A stretch of DNA of 64,000 nucleotides from assembly GCF_000334915.1 (NCBI RefSeq), contig NZ_AMSF01000015.1, forward strand, positions 186,001-250,000. The letters run 5' to 3'. Positions within the stretch are counted from its first letter, which is position 1. The number at the start of each line of letters is the position of its first letter. Shown piece by piece: positions 32,377-40,295 of the stretch. The stretch comes from Dyella ginsengisoli LA-4. Its GTDB lineage: Bacteria; Pseudomonadota; Gammaproteobacteria; Xanthomonadales; Rhodanobacteraceae. Below the pieces are notes generated by a model. The model saw only the letters and a list, made by a program, of their open reading frames with translations, was not told the DNA's origin and searched no databases. A program made the translations under genes and the position numbers.

Positions 32377-33837
32377 TCAGCCAGCCGGGATCGTCAGCAC
32401 CGAGCCGGCGCGCAGCGTGTCACCGCTGCCGCTGATGCGGTTGGCGTTCTTCAACGCGCCGACGCTGACACCGTACTGCCTGGCAATACTGCCCAGGCTC
32501 TCGCCGCGGGCGACCTTGTGCATGTCCTGCACCGACTCGTCCGCACGCTTGCCCGACGTCGCTCCGGTCGACCCGATCGACGCCAGCACGGCGCCATTGC
32601 GGCGAGCCGCCTGCGCAGCGAACCAGGTACCCGGCGGCGGCGTGGTCTCGAAGTAGTTGCGCACGCCGCCCATCACGGCTTCGGCCAGCTCGGTCTGGTG
32701 CTCCGGATCGCGCAGCTTGCGCTCCTCGGACGGATTGCTGATGAACGCGGTCTCGACCAGGATCGAGGGTACGTCCGGCGAGCGCAGCACCACGAAATTG
32801 GCGCGCTCCACGTAGCCTCGGTGGGTCGGCCCGAGCTTGCCCAGCGCCTTGAGTACATTGCCGGCGATCGACTCGCTGGCCTGCACCGCCCAACCCTGCT
32901 GCATGTCCAGCAATACCGAGGCGAGACTGTCGTCCTCGGAGGCCAGAGACACACCGCCGATCAGGTCGGAGCTGTTCTCGCGATCGGCCAGCCAGCGTGC
33001 CGCCACGGTGCTCTTGCCGCGGGAGGACAACACCCAGACCGAAGAGCCTTTGGCGTCACCGTTCCTGAAGGCGTCGGCATGGATCGAGACGAACAGGTCG
33101 GCGTTCTTTTCTCGCGCGATCTCGTAACGGCGCTTGAGCGGGATGAAGTAGTCGCCATCCCGCGTCAGCACCGCCTGCATACCGGGCTGCTTGTCGATCA
33201 GTGCCGCCAGCTTGCGCGCTACCGCGAGCGTCACGTTCTTTTCCAACGTGCCATGCGGGCCGTGCGCGCCGGGATCGACACCGCCATGGCCGGCATCCAC
33301 TGCCACGACCACCTTGCGCTCGCCGCCCATCTGCTCGGCCACCTGGCGCAGCGTCAATACCTCGTGCTTGTCCGCTTTGCTGACCGTGACCTTCGCCATC
33401 CGTGTCGCGGGTACGGAAGCCTTTGCATCGGCGCCCTTGGCTCCGTTCTGCGGATAGAGGTCCAGGACCAGACGGTAGCCGTAGCCGCCGCCCGGCTTGA
33501 GCATGAAGCTCTTGGGTTTCGTGCCGGCCGAGACATCCGCCAGAAGCTCCAGCCTGCCGCCGCGACGATGTGCGGTGATCCCTTTGAACAACCCCTGGGC
33601 CGAGGGCGCCGCGAAGGCCGACGCGAGGCGGTCATTGCCGAGATCGACACGGACCTGATCCCCGCGGGGCGTGATGTCGTAGCGGACCGGGCCGCTGAGA
33701 TCGAACACCACCCGGGTGTACTCAGGCCCGGCCCAGACCCGGGCCCCGCGGATCTCGGCCGCGCGGACGGGCGATGACAAGCCGGCAGCCGCAGCCACCA
33801 GCGCGCACAAGCCGAACCTGAACAAGGATGCCCTCAT
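32377..33837 (-). CDS. amiC: N-acetylmuramoyl-L-alanine amidase with AMIN, Amidase_3 and LysM domains
   Basis: The enzyme cuts the septal peptidoglycan amide bond so that daughter cells can part. From ATG 33837 there are 486 residues: a signal peptide (FGLCALVAAAAGLSSPVRA), then AMIN (GARVWAGPEYTRVVFDLSG). The Amidase_3 domain follows with zinc ligands in VDAGHGGVDPG, GTLEKN and VSIHADAF and the catalytic Glu in LVETAFISN. A C-terminal LysM ends the protein (HKVARGESLGSIARQYGVS). LASEDDSLASVLLDMQQ looks like the autoinhibitory helix relieved by EnvC/NlpD-type activators. The symbol is chosen by architecture; AmiB is equally apt. A longer frame upstream is not needed. Confidence 0.93.
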   Translation of the reverse strand: MRASLFRFGLCALVAAAAGLSSPVRAAEIRGARVWAGPEYTRVVFDLSGPVRYDITPRGDQVRVDLGNDRLASAFAAPSAQGLFKGITAHRRGGRLELLADVSAGTKPKSFMLKPGGGYGYRLVLDLYPQNGAKGADAKASVPATRMAKVTVSKADKHEVLTLRQVAEQMGGERKVVVAVDAGHGGVDPGAHGPHGTLEKNVTLAVARKLAALIDKQPGMQAVLTRDGDYFIPLKRRYEIAREKNADLFVSIHADAFRNGDAKGSSVWVLSSRGKSTVAARWLADRENSSDLIGGVSLASEDDSLASVLLDMQQGWAVQASESIAGNVLKALGKLGPTHRGYVERANFVVLRSPDVPSILVETAFISNPSEERKLRDPEHQTELAEAVMGGVRNYFETTPPPGTWFAAQAARRNGAVLASIGSTGATSGKRADESVQDMHKVARGESLGSIARQYGVSVGALKNANRISGSGDTLRAGSVLTIPAG

Positions 33838-33845
33838 GGGCTTGA

Positions 33846-33874
33846 ATTCAATCGCAGCCAACCTGTGATTGCAA
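33846..33874 (-). promoter_or_regulatory. Candidate promoter of the amidase gene
   Basis: TTGCAA (33874-33869) and TTGAAT (33851-33846) are spaced by 17 bases on the minus strand, with the ATG eight bases later. The -10 is imperfect, and the transcript would be nearly leaderless. Confidence 0.35.
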
Positions 33875-33884
33875 GCATTTTTCC

Positions 33885-33970
33885 TTTGGATATCCGCAAC
33901 CTGCACTGCATTCGTCAGGATGTGTCCAGAAGACGGCGGCAACCCACGCTTTTTCTGGCGGATATCCAAA
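33885..33970. promoter_or_regulatory. Paired 13-base inverted repeats upstream of the amidase promoter
   Basis: TTTGGATATCCGC (33885-33897) and GCGGATATCCAAA (33958-33970) are exact reverse complements. Each contains the palindrome GGATATCC, with centres 72 bases apart, about seven helical turns. Two operator sites bridged by a looped repressor is one reading. They lie in the only sizeable gap (177 bases) between tsaE and the amidase. Confidence 0.4.
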
Positions 33971-34014
33971 ACCAGAGAGGCCAACGAATCCCTTGGAAAA
34001 ACACAAGCTTAGCG

Positions 34015-34506
34015 TCAGCCTCGCGCCTGCACTGGCGTCTCCGGGCCCGCACCCAGGCGTTCAAGCAGCTGCTCGCCACGGACGGTGCGCGCGCTCAACC
34101 GGGCATGGCGTCCGGTTTCGGCATAGGCCAGCGCAAGCTCGACGTCGGGAGATGGAATGGCGCCCCGCCCGTGCTGCGGCCACTCGATCAGCACCACCGC
34201 ATCCGGCTCGCCCAGCGCGTCCACCCCGAGCCACTGCAGTTCGTCAGGATCGGCGATGCGATAGAGATCCAGATGCCAGGCCTGGCCGCGTTCGAGCGGA
34301 TAGTTTTCGACCAGGCTGTAGGTCGGGCTCTTGATCCGCCCCTTGACCCCCAGCGCCTGCAGCAGCGCACGCGCGAAGCTGCTCTTGCCCGCACCCAGCT
34401 CACCGCTCAGATGAAACACCGCCCCACGCTCCATCGCCGCACCCACGCACGAAGCCAGCCGTTGCGTAGCCCCCTCGTCGGGCAGCACGAAGGTGCGCTC
34501 AAGCAT
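34015..34506 (-). CDS. tsaE: tRNA threonylcarbamoyladenosine biosynthesis ATPase TsaE
   Basis: TsaE works with TsaB, TsaC and TsaD to make t6A37 in tRNAs that read ANN codons. The 163-residue protein has Walker A GELGAGKSSFARALL, then SPTYSLVENY, WHLDLYRIADPDE and VVLIEWPQ, the full TsaE signature. The ATG at 34506 overlaps the nnr stop by eight bases, the standard nnr-tsaE coupling. The amidase follows, as in the E. coli yjeF-tsaE-amiB-mutL order. Confidence 0.96.
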   Translation of the reverse strand: MLERTFVLPDEGATQRLASCVGAAMERGAVFHLSGELGAGKSSFARALLQALGVKGRIKSPTYSLVENYPLERGQAWHLDLYRIADPDELQWLGVDALGEPDAVVLIEWPQHGRGAIPSPDVELALAYAETGRHARLSARTVRGEQLLERLGAGPETPVQARG

Positions 34507-35986
34507 GGGCCGCCAGTCCGTTGGAGAGCCGCCGCAGTGGCGCCATCAGGTCACCTGCGACCATCCCGCGCTCGCCCTCCAGCGCGGCCGCGTCGCCTGC
34601 ACGCGCATGCAGGCCGACCCCCAGGCACGTGGCCTCCCACGCCGTCGCGCCCTGTGCGAGCAGCGCGCCGATCACCCCGGTCAGCACGTCGCCCATCCCT
34701 CCCGCGCCCATCCCCGGGTTCCCCCAGGGACAGACCGCCAACCGCCCATCCGGATGCGCAACGAGGCTGCCGGCCCCCTTCAGGACCACCACCGCACCGA
34801 AACGGCCGGCCAACTCGCGTACCGCGGCGAAACGATCCGACTGGACGGTGGCAACGTCCGTTCCCAACAGACGCGCGGCCTCGCCGGGATGCGGCGTCAG
34901 CACGGCTGCGCGGTCGAAGCGTCGTGGCTCGCGGGCGAGCAGGTTGAGACCATCGGCATCGAGCACCAGCGGCCGGCCGGAGTCGAGCGCGGTAAGCCAC
35001 AACGCGTGCCCCCAGGCAGCCTGACCAAGCCCCGGACCGACTGCCAGTACGTCGGCGCGACCGAGTAGCGGCTCCAGCGCCTGTGGCCCGTTCACTCCGT
35101 GCGCCATCAGCTCCGGACGCCCGGCGTTGAGCGCGGGCACGTGCCCGATGTGCGTGGCCACGCTGACCAACCCTGCCCCGGCGCGCAGCGCGGCCTCACC
35201 GCATAGCCGGATGGCTCCAGCCGTGCCCTGCTCGCCACCGACGACCAGCAGGTGGCCACTGTCACCCTTGTGCGCACTGCGTCGACGTGCCGGCAGGGCA
35301 TCGGGGCGCAACAACATCGCCGCAGGCGGCTGGCTTTCCCACAGCGCATCCGGCAGTTGCAGCGTGTCGAGCTCCAGCTTGCCGACCACGTCCGGACCGA
35401 CACCGGTGTAAAGGCCGCGCTTGGCGGCGATGAAGCAGACCGTTGTCGTCGCCCGCACCGCCGCACCGGGACAGATGCCGAGATCGGCATCGAGGCCCGA
35501 GGGGACATCCAGCGCCAGCACCGGCCGGCCGCTGCCGTTGATACGCTCGATGAGCGCCGCCACCGGTGCCCCGGGTGCGCGGTTCAGCCCGCTGCCGTAG
35601 AGCGCGTCCACATGGACGTCGGCCTCGGGCCATGCGGCCATGTCCTCGAGCAGGTGTACGCGTCCGCCGGCGAATTCGAAGGCGGTGCGCGCCTTCAGCG
35701 CATCGCCGGCGGCCTTGCCGGACACGGCGACCAGCTCGACCAGCATGCCGGCCTCGCGCGCCAGTGCGCCGAGCAGGTAGCCGTCGCCGCCGTTGTTGCC
35801 CGGCCCGCACCAGACGGCGATGCGTCGCGCCTGCGGCCAGCGGCGGCGCAGGCATGCCAGCGCCGCCGCTGCCGCCCGGCGCATCAGTTCGAAGCCGGGG
35901 ATGTCGAGCACCTCGATGGCATGGCGATCGAGTGCACGCACCTGGCCGACGGTGTAGAGCGCGTAGCGAGGGTCCGTGGCATCCAT
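34499..35986 (-). CDS. nnr: Bifunctional NAD(P)H-hydrate epimerase/dehydratase
   Basis: Nnr repairs damaged NAD(P)HX. The N-terminal epimerase domain has WCGPGNNGGDGYLLG and LDVPSGLDAD. The C-terminal ADP-dependent dehydratase has KGDSGHLLVVGGEQGTAGA, LTPHPGEAARLL and NPGMGAGGMGDVLTG. The 495-residue length is normal. The start ATG 35986 is six bases after a perfect TATAAT with no ribosome site, which suggests a leaderless mRNA. It heads nnr-tsaE-amidase-mutL and is divergent from queG, with only 49 bases between the two ATG codons. Confidence 0.97.
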   Translation of the reverse strand: MDATDPRYALYTVGQVRALDRHAIEVLDIPGFELMRRAAAAALACLRRRWPQARRIAVWCGPGNNGGDGYLLGALAREAGMLVELVAVSGKAAGDALKARTAFEFAGGRVHLLEDMAAWPEADVHVDALYGSGLNRAPGAPVAALIERINGSGRPVLALDVPSGLDADLGICPGAAVRATTTVCFIAAKRGLYTGVGPDVVGKLELDTLQLPDALWESQPPAAMLLRPDALPARRRSAHKGDSGHLLVVGGEQGTAGAIRLCGEAALRAGAGLVSVATHIGHVPALNAGRPELMAHGVNGPQALEPLLGRADVLAVGPGLGQAAWGHALWLTALDSGRPLVLDADGLNLLAREPRRFDRAAVLTPHPGEAARLLGTDVATVQSDRFAAVRELAGRFGAVVVLKGAGSLVAHPDGRLAVCPWGNPGMGAGGMGDVLTGVIGALLAQGATAWEATCLGVGLHARAGDAAALEGERGMVAGDLMAPLRRLSNGLAAHA

Positions 35987-35998
35987 CGGCGGATTATA
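35987..35998 (-). promoter_or_regulatory. TATAAT box six bases before nnr ATG (leaderless-type promoter)
   Basis: A perfect TATAAT (35998-35993, minus strand) is followed by CCGCCG and the nnr ATG. No Shine-Dalgarno fits in this gap. A -35 consensus is not obvious. Confidence 0.55.
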
Positions 35999-36023
35999 GG
36001 CAGGCGGCAGCGCCGCGGCGATT

Positions 36024-36035
36024 TAGACTAGCCGC
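36024..36035 (+). promoter_or_regulatory. TAGACT box six bases before queG ATG (leaderless-type promoter)
   Basis: TAGACT (36024-36029) is followed by AGCCGC and the queG ATG at 36036. It mirrors the nnr box across a 25-base centre, so the two genes share one compact divergent promoter. Confidence 0.5.
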
Positions 36036-37109
36036 ATGCGAAGCCCTGCCCCCGCCATCGACTATGCCCTGCTGGCCCGCTCCATCAAGCAATGGGCACG
36101 CGACCTCGGCTTTGCCGAAGCCGGCATCAGCGGAGTGGACCTGGCCGAGGACGAGGTCCATCTGCAACGCTGGCTGGCCGAAGGCCACCACGGCGAAATG
36201 GACTACATGGCGCGTCACGGTGCCAAGCGCAGTCGCCCCGGCGAGCTGGAACCTGGCACCCGGCGGGTGATCTCGGTGCGTATGGACTACGCGCCGCCGG
36301 ATATCGACCGTGCATGGTCGGTGATCGAAGACGGCGAACTTGGCTACATCTCGCGCTACACGCTGGGACGCGATTACCACAAGCTGCTGCGCCAGCGCCT
36401 GCAGAAACTGGCCGACCGCATCCGCGCGGAAATCGGCGATTTCGGCTACCGCGCCTACGTCGATTCCGCTCCGGTCCTGGAAAAGGCACTGGCGCGCAAT
36501 GCCGGCCTGGGCTGGATCGGCAAGCACACCGTGCTGATCCATCGCCGGGCCGGCTCGTATTTCTTTCTCGGCGAGCTCTACACCGATCTTCCACTACCGG
36601 TCGACACACCGGCCAGCGAGCACTGCGGCAGCTGCCGGCGCTGCCTGGATGTCTGCCCGACCCAGGCAATCGTCGCACCCTACCGGCTCGACGCACGGCG
36701 CTGCATTTCGTACCTGACCATCGAGCTGAAAGGCAGCATCCCCGAAGAACTCCGTGCGCCGATGGGCAATCGCATTTTCGGCTGCGACGACTGCCAACTG
36801 GTCTGCCCCTGGAACAAATTCGCACAGACGACGGCCGAACCCGATTTCGCACCACGGCATCGGCTCGACGGAAGCAAGCTGGTCGAACTGTTCGCCTGGA
36901 GCGAGGCCGAATTCCTGCAACGAACCGAGGGTATGGCGATCCGCCGCACCGGCTACGAGGGCTGGCTGCGCAACATCGCGGTAGCCTTGGGCAATGCACC
37001 GCGGTCCGACGCGGTGCGCACCGCGCTGCTGGCACGCGCGGACCATCCGTCGGACCTGGTGCGCGAGCACGTAGCCTGGGCGCTGGCCCGGCAGGACGAG
37101 ACGAGGTAG
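36036..37109 (+). CDS. queG: Epoxyqueuosine reductase QueG
   Basis: QueG carries out the last step of queuosine synthesis in tRNA, using cobalamin and two [4Fe-4S] clusters. Cluster motifs are CGSCRRCLDVCPT and CDDCQLVCPWNK, with a further Cys in RRCISYLTIELKG. The HEAT-like C-terminus (YEGWLRNIAVALGN) binds tRNA. The length of 357 is typical. Its start follows a TAGACT box by six bases and has no ribosome site. In E. coli queG sits next to nnr (yjeF) in the same divergent order. A small DUF4440-like gene follows three bases after its stop. Confidence 0.97.
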   Translation: MRSPAPAIDYALLARSIKQWARDLGFAEAGISGVDLAEDEVHLQRWLAEGHHGEMDYMARHGAKRSRPGELEPGTRRVISVRMDYAPPDIDRAWSVIEDGELGYISRYTLGRDYHKLLRQRLQKLADRIRAEIGDFGYRAYVDSAPVLEKALARNAGLGWIGKHTVLIHRRAGSYFFLGELYTDLPLPVDTPASEHCGSCRRCLDVCPTQAIVAPYRLDARRCISYLTIELKGSIPEELRAPMGNRIFGCDDCQLVCPWNKFAQTTAEPDFAPRHRLDGSKLVELFAWSEAEFLQRTEGMAIRRTGYEGWLRNIAVALGNAPRSDAVRTALLARADHPSDLVREHVAWALARQDETR

Positions 37110-37112
37110 CCG

Positions 37113-37508
37113 ATGAGCGACACGATGAAGACCATGCCGCGACTGGAAGACGTGCTGGCTGAACTGCGCGAGCGCGAGCCGATCTTCCATCGCCCCGAGT
37201 CCGACGCCGGACCGGCCGACGGCGAGCGCATCACCGAGGAGACGTTCTGGGAAATCGGCGCCTCCGGCCAGCGTTACAGCCGCGCCGAGGTGCTCGACGT
37301 GCTGAGCCAGCGGGTCCGTCACCCGGTGAAGGAGCAATGGCGCGCCGAAGGCTTCGAGTGCCACCCGCTCTCGCCCAGCCTCTACCTGCTGACCTACGTG
37401 CTGTGGCAGGAGGAGCGCGGCAGCCGCCGCACGACGCTGTGGCGCCGCACGGTCGACGGCTGGAAGGCGGTGTTCCACCAGGGCACGCTGCTGACGCAGC
37501 GCGCGTGA
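37113..37508 (+). CDS. DUF4440-like (NTF2-fold) small protein
   Basis: The 131-residue cytosolic protein starts three bases after the queG stop and is surely co-transcribed. The pattern ELREREPIFHRPES, ITEETFWEIGASGQRYSR and YLLTYVLWQEE...RRTTLWRR resembles DUF4440/SnoaL-like NTF2-fold proteins. The family match is by pattern recognition and not certain. No catalytic motif stands out and function is unknown. A second ATG five codons in is possible. It is convergent with panD, with 16 bases between the stops. Confidence 0.65.
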   Translation: MSDTMKTMPRLEDVLAELREREPIFHRPESDAGPADGERITEETFWEIGASGQRYSRAEVLDVLSQRVRHPVKEQWRAEGFECHPLSPSLYLLTYVLWQEERGSRRTTLWRRTVDGWKAVFHQGTLLTQRA

Positions 37509-37524
37509 CCCGCGGGCCGTCGCC

Positions 37525-37911
37525 TCAGGCGGCGGCCATCTGGGTGGGAATCGAGCGGTTGGTGTGCGAGATGCCGTTCTTCGCGTCCACGTAGACCAGC
37601 ATCGGCTGGTGCGCTTCGGCCTCGGCCTCGGACATCTGGCTGAACGCGGCAATGATGATCAGGTCGCCCGGCTGCGCGCGGTGGGCTGCGCTGCCGTTCA
37701 CCGAAATGATGCCCGAGCCGGCCTCGGCTTTCAGGGCATAGGTGACGAAGCGCTTGCCGTTGTTGATGTTCCAGGCGTGGATCTGCTCGTACTCGCGGAT
37801 GCCCGACGCTTCGAGCAACAGGCTGTCGATCGCGATCGAACCTTCGTAATGGAGCTCGGCGTGGGTCACCGTCGCGCGGTGGATCTTGGCCTTGAGCATG
37901 TTCAGGTGCAT
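37525..37911 (-). CDS. panD: Aspartate 1-decarboxylase (pyruvoyl enzyme precursor)
   Basis: PanD makes beta-alanine from aspartate for pantothenate. From ATG 37911 the precursor has 128 residues. The self-cleavage site Gly24-Ser25 in HYEGSIAID falls exactly at the canonical position, which fixes the start. [16 protein letters not shown] and NGKRFVTYA are typical. A further 13 codons upstream in frame are not needed. It is the last gene of the pcnB-folK-panB-panC-panD run, 86 bases after panC. Confidence 0.96.
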   Translation of the reverse strand: MHLNMLKAKIHRATVTHAELHYEGSIAIDSLLLEASGIREYEQIHAWNINNGKRFVTYALKAEAGSGIISVNGSAAHRAQPGDLIIIAAFSQMSEAEAEAHQPMLVYVDAKNGISHTNRSIPTQMAAA

Positions 37912-37997
37912 GGCATCACTTCCAGCAGGTACGGCCTGCGTAGCCCTCAATTATCGAGTCGCCGGCCGTGCACTGCAACACCGCCGGAGGGAACCGC

Positions 37998-38858
37998 TTA
38001 CGTGGGGACGGCTCCGTCGAACAGCAAGTTGTCGATCAGTCGGGTGCTGCCCAGGCGCGCCGCGACCAGGCCAACCAGGCCGGTGCGCTCGCCTGCCGCC
38101 GGCTCGGCGAGATCGTCCGCGCGGCGGATCGCCACGTAATCGGGGACGAAACCGGCACGCTCGAGCTGCCCGGCCGCCGCCTGCTCCAGCACCCTGGGTA
38201 CATGCCCCTTGCCGAGCATGTCGCGCATCTGCACCAGCACCTGGTGAATACGCGGCGCCAGCGCGCGCTCGGCGTCGCTCAGATACTGGTTGCGCGAACT
38301 CAGTGCCAGCCCGTCCGCGGCACGCTGGGTGGGTGCGGCGATCACCTTCACCGGTAACGCCAGGTCGCGCACCATGCGCTCGATCACCTTCAGCTGCTGG
38401 AAGTCCTTCTGGCCGAACACGGCCAGATCCGGCTGCACCAGGTTGAAGAGCTTGCACACCACCGTCGCCACGCCATCGAAATGGCCGGGGCGATGCGCGC
38501 CCTCCAGCGTCTCGGTGATCTGCGGCACGCTCAACCGCACCGTGTGCTCCGCACCGTATGGATACATGGTCGCCACGTCGGGCGCGAACAGCAGGTCGCA
38601 ATCGTGCTCGGCCAGACCGGCCTGGTCCTGTACCAGCGTGCGCGGATAGCGGGAGAAATCCTCGTTCGGGCCGAACTGGGTGGGATTCACGAACACGCTG
38701 GCAACGACCCGGTCGGCGCGCGCCCGCGCCAGCCGCACCAGCGCAAAGTGCCCGGCGTGGAGATTGCCCATGGTGGGCACGAAGCCCACGGTCTGACCGG
38801 CGGCACGCCAGCCGCGAACGACAGCGCGAAGCGCCCCGGCATCATGCACGGTCTGCAT
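37998..38858 (-). CDS. panC: Pantothenate synthetase
   Basis: PanC joins pantoate and beta-alanine with ATP. The 286-residue protein has FVPTMGNLHAGHFALV (HIGH-type), SVFVNPTQFGPNEDF, VFGQKDFQQLKVI and ALSSRNQYLS (KMSKS-type). Length and motifs match E. coli PanC. The gene starts 12 bases after panB ends, so the two are co-transcribed. Confidence 0.98.
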   Translation of the reverse strand: MQTVHDAGALRAVVRGWRAAGQTVGFVPTMGNLHAGHFALVRLARARADRVVASVFVNPTQFGPNEDFSRYPRTLVQDQAGLAEHDCDLLFAPDVATMYPYGAEHTVRLSVPQITETLEGAHRPGHFDGVATVVCKLFNLVQPDLAVFGQKDFQQLKVIERMVRDLALPVKVIAAPTQRAADGLALSSRNQYLSDAERALAPRIHQVLVQMRDMLGKGHVPRVLEQAAAGQLERAGFVPDYVAIRRADDLAEPAAGERTGLVGLVAARLGSTRLIDNLLFDGAVPT

Positions 38859-38870
38859 CGAGGATGGCCT

Positions 38871-39701
38871 TCAGTTGAAGCAGTGCTCGGGAGCGGGGAA
38901 GGCGCCGCTGCGCACCTCGTCGACAAATGCCGAGATGGCTGCAGACACCGAATCGCGTCCCTGCAGGTAGTCCTTGCTGAATTTCGGTCGCTTGCCGGGC
39001 GTCACGCCCAGCAGATCGTGCAGCACCAGCACCTGTCCGTCGCAATGTGGACCGGCCCCGATGCCGATGGTCGGAATCGACACCGCCGCGGTGATCCGCT
39101 CGGCAAGCGCCACCGGCATGCCCTCGAGCACCAGCAGGTCGGCGCCGGCAGCCTCGACAGCCCGGGATTCATCCAGCACGCGACTGGCAGCCTCTTCCTC
39201 GCGCCCCTGAATGCGGAAGCCGCCGAATTTGTGGACCGACTGCGGCGTCAGGCCCAGATGGGCACAGACTGGTATGGCCCGAACGGCCAGCGCGTTGATT
39301 GCGTCCAACACATGCGCCGCACCACCCTCGATCTTGACCATCGAGGCATTGCCTTCACCCACCAGCCGGGCACCGGCCTCCAGCGCATGCGCCGTATCGC
39401 GATCACTCATGAACGGCAGATCCGCCACCAGCAGCGTAGCGTGCAACCCACGGGACACCGCGGCGGTGTGGTAGACCATCTGGTCCAGGGTGACCGGCAG
39501 GGTGCTGGGGTGGCCCTGAACCACCATGCCGAGGGAGTCTCCGACCAGCGCGACGTCGACGCCGGCGACCTCGAGTTGATGGGCGAAGCTCGCGTCGTAG
39601 GCGGTGAGCATGACGATGCGGCGACCTTCGGTCTTCATGGCACGCAGGGACGGGACGGTCACCGGCTTGCGGTCGGAGGCACTGGCGTTTTGCGCGTACA
39701 C
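38871..39701 (-). CDS. panB: 3-methyl-2-oxobutanoate hydroxymethyltransferase
   Basis: PanB makes ketopantoate, the first committed step of pantothenate synthesis. The 276-residue protein has VMLTAYDASFA and VGDSLGMVVQGHPSTLPV (metal and substrate binding), MVKIEGG, HLGLTPQSVHKFGG and TIGIGAGPHCDGQVLV. The start is GTG at 39701 with AGGAAA nine bases upstream. The first 12 residues (VYAQNASASDRK) are a short extension before the core. A 96-base gap separates it from folK. Confidence 0.97.
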   Translation of the reverse strand: MYAQNASASDRKPVTVPSLRAMKTEGRRIVMLTAYDASFAHQLEVAGVDVALVGDSLGMVVQGHPSTLPVTLDQMVYHTAAVSRGLHATLLVADLPFMSDRDTAHALEAGARLVGEGNASMVKIEGGAAHVLDAINALAVRAIPVCAHLGLTPQSVHKFGGFRIQGREEEAASRVLDESRAVEAAGADLLVLEGMPVALAERITAAVSIPTIGIGAGPHCDGQVLVLHDLLGVTPGKRPKFSKDYLQGRDSVSAAISAFVDEVRSGAFPAPEHCFN

Positions 39702-39797
39702 GTAGTGTTTCCTGTTGGAACGGCCGCCCGGATCGACACCGGAATCTGCCGCGGGCCGACCATCATAAACCCTCGACGCCGCAGTGCAGCACGCGGT

Positions 39798-40295
39798 TCA
39801 ATCGACCGGTTCGCATCCAACGGTATCCGCCCGCTGCAACAGCTCGGTCACCCGCCCCTGTCCCGGCAACTCCAGTTCGGGTGCCAGGTCGGCCAGGGGC
39901 AGCAATACGAAGGCGCGTTCGCCTATCCGCGGATGCGGAAGGGTCAACCGCGGCTGGTCCAGCACCACGCCGTCCACATGCAGCAGATCGAGATCGAGCG
40001 TGCGCGGCCCCCAGCGCTCACCATCGCGCGTGCGGCCGAACCGGCGCTCGATCGCCATCAATGCATCGAGCAGGTCATGCGGTGAAAGCGAGGTGCGCAG
40101 ACACACCACCGCGTTGAGGAAATCCGGCTGATCGCGCCGGCCCCATGGCGGCGTCCGGTAGATGCGGGAGGCACCGACCAGCCGGCTACCCGGCAAGTCA
40201 GCCAATGCCTCGGTCGCGCCGGCAAGCGTGGCGCGCGAATCCCCGAGGTTGCTGCCCAATGCCACATAGGCATCCGTGGCGGCGGGCTCGCTCAT
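39798..40295 (-). CDS. folK: 2-amino-4-hydroxy-6-hydroxymethyldihydropteridine pyrophosphokinase
   Basis: HPPK transfers pyrophosphate from ATP in folate synthesis. From ATG 40295 there are 165 residues with YVALGSNLGDSRATL, SRIYRTPPWGRRDQPDFLNAV and RWGPRTLDLDLL, the full HPPK signature, followed by LPHPRIGERAFVLLPL. The ATG overlaps the pcnB stop by four bases. pcnB-folK-panBC is the normal gammaproteobacterial order. Confidence 0.97.
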   Translation of the reverse strand: MSEPAATDAYVALGSNLGDSRATLAGATEALADLPGSRLVGASRIYRTPPWGRRDQPDFLNAVVCLRTSLSPHDLLDALMAIERRFGRTRDGERWGPRTLDLDLLHVDGVVLDQPRLTLPHPRIGERAFVLLPLADLAPELELPGQGRVTELLQRADTVGCEPVD

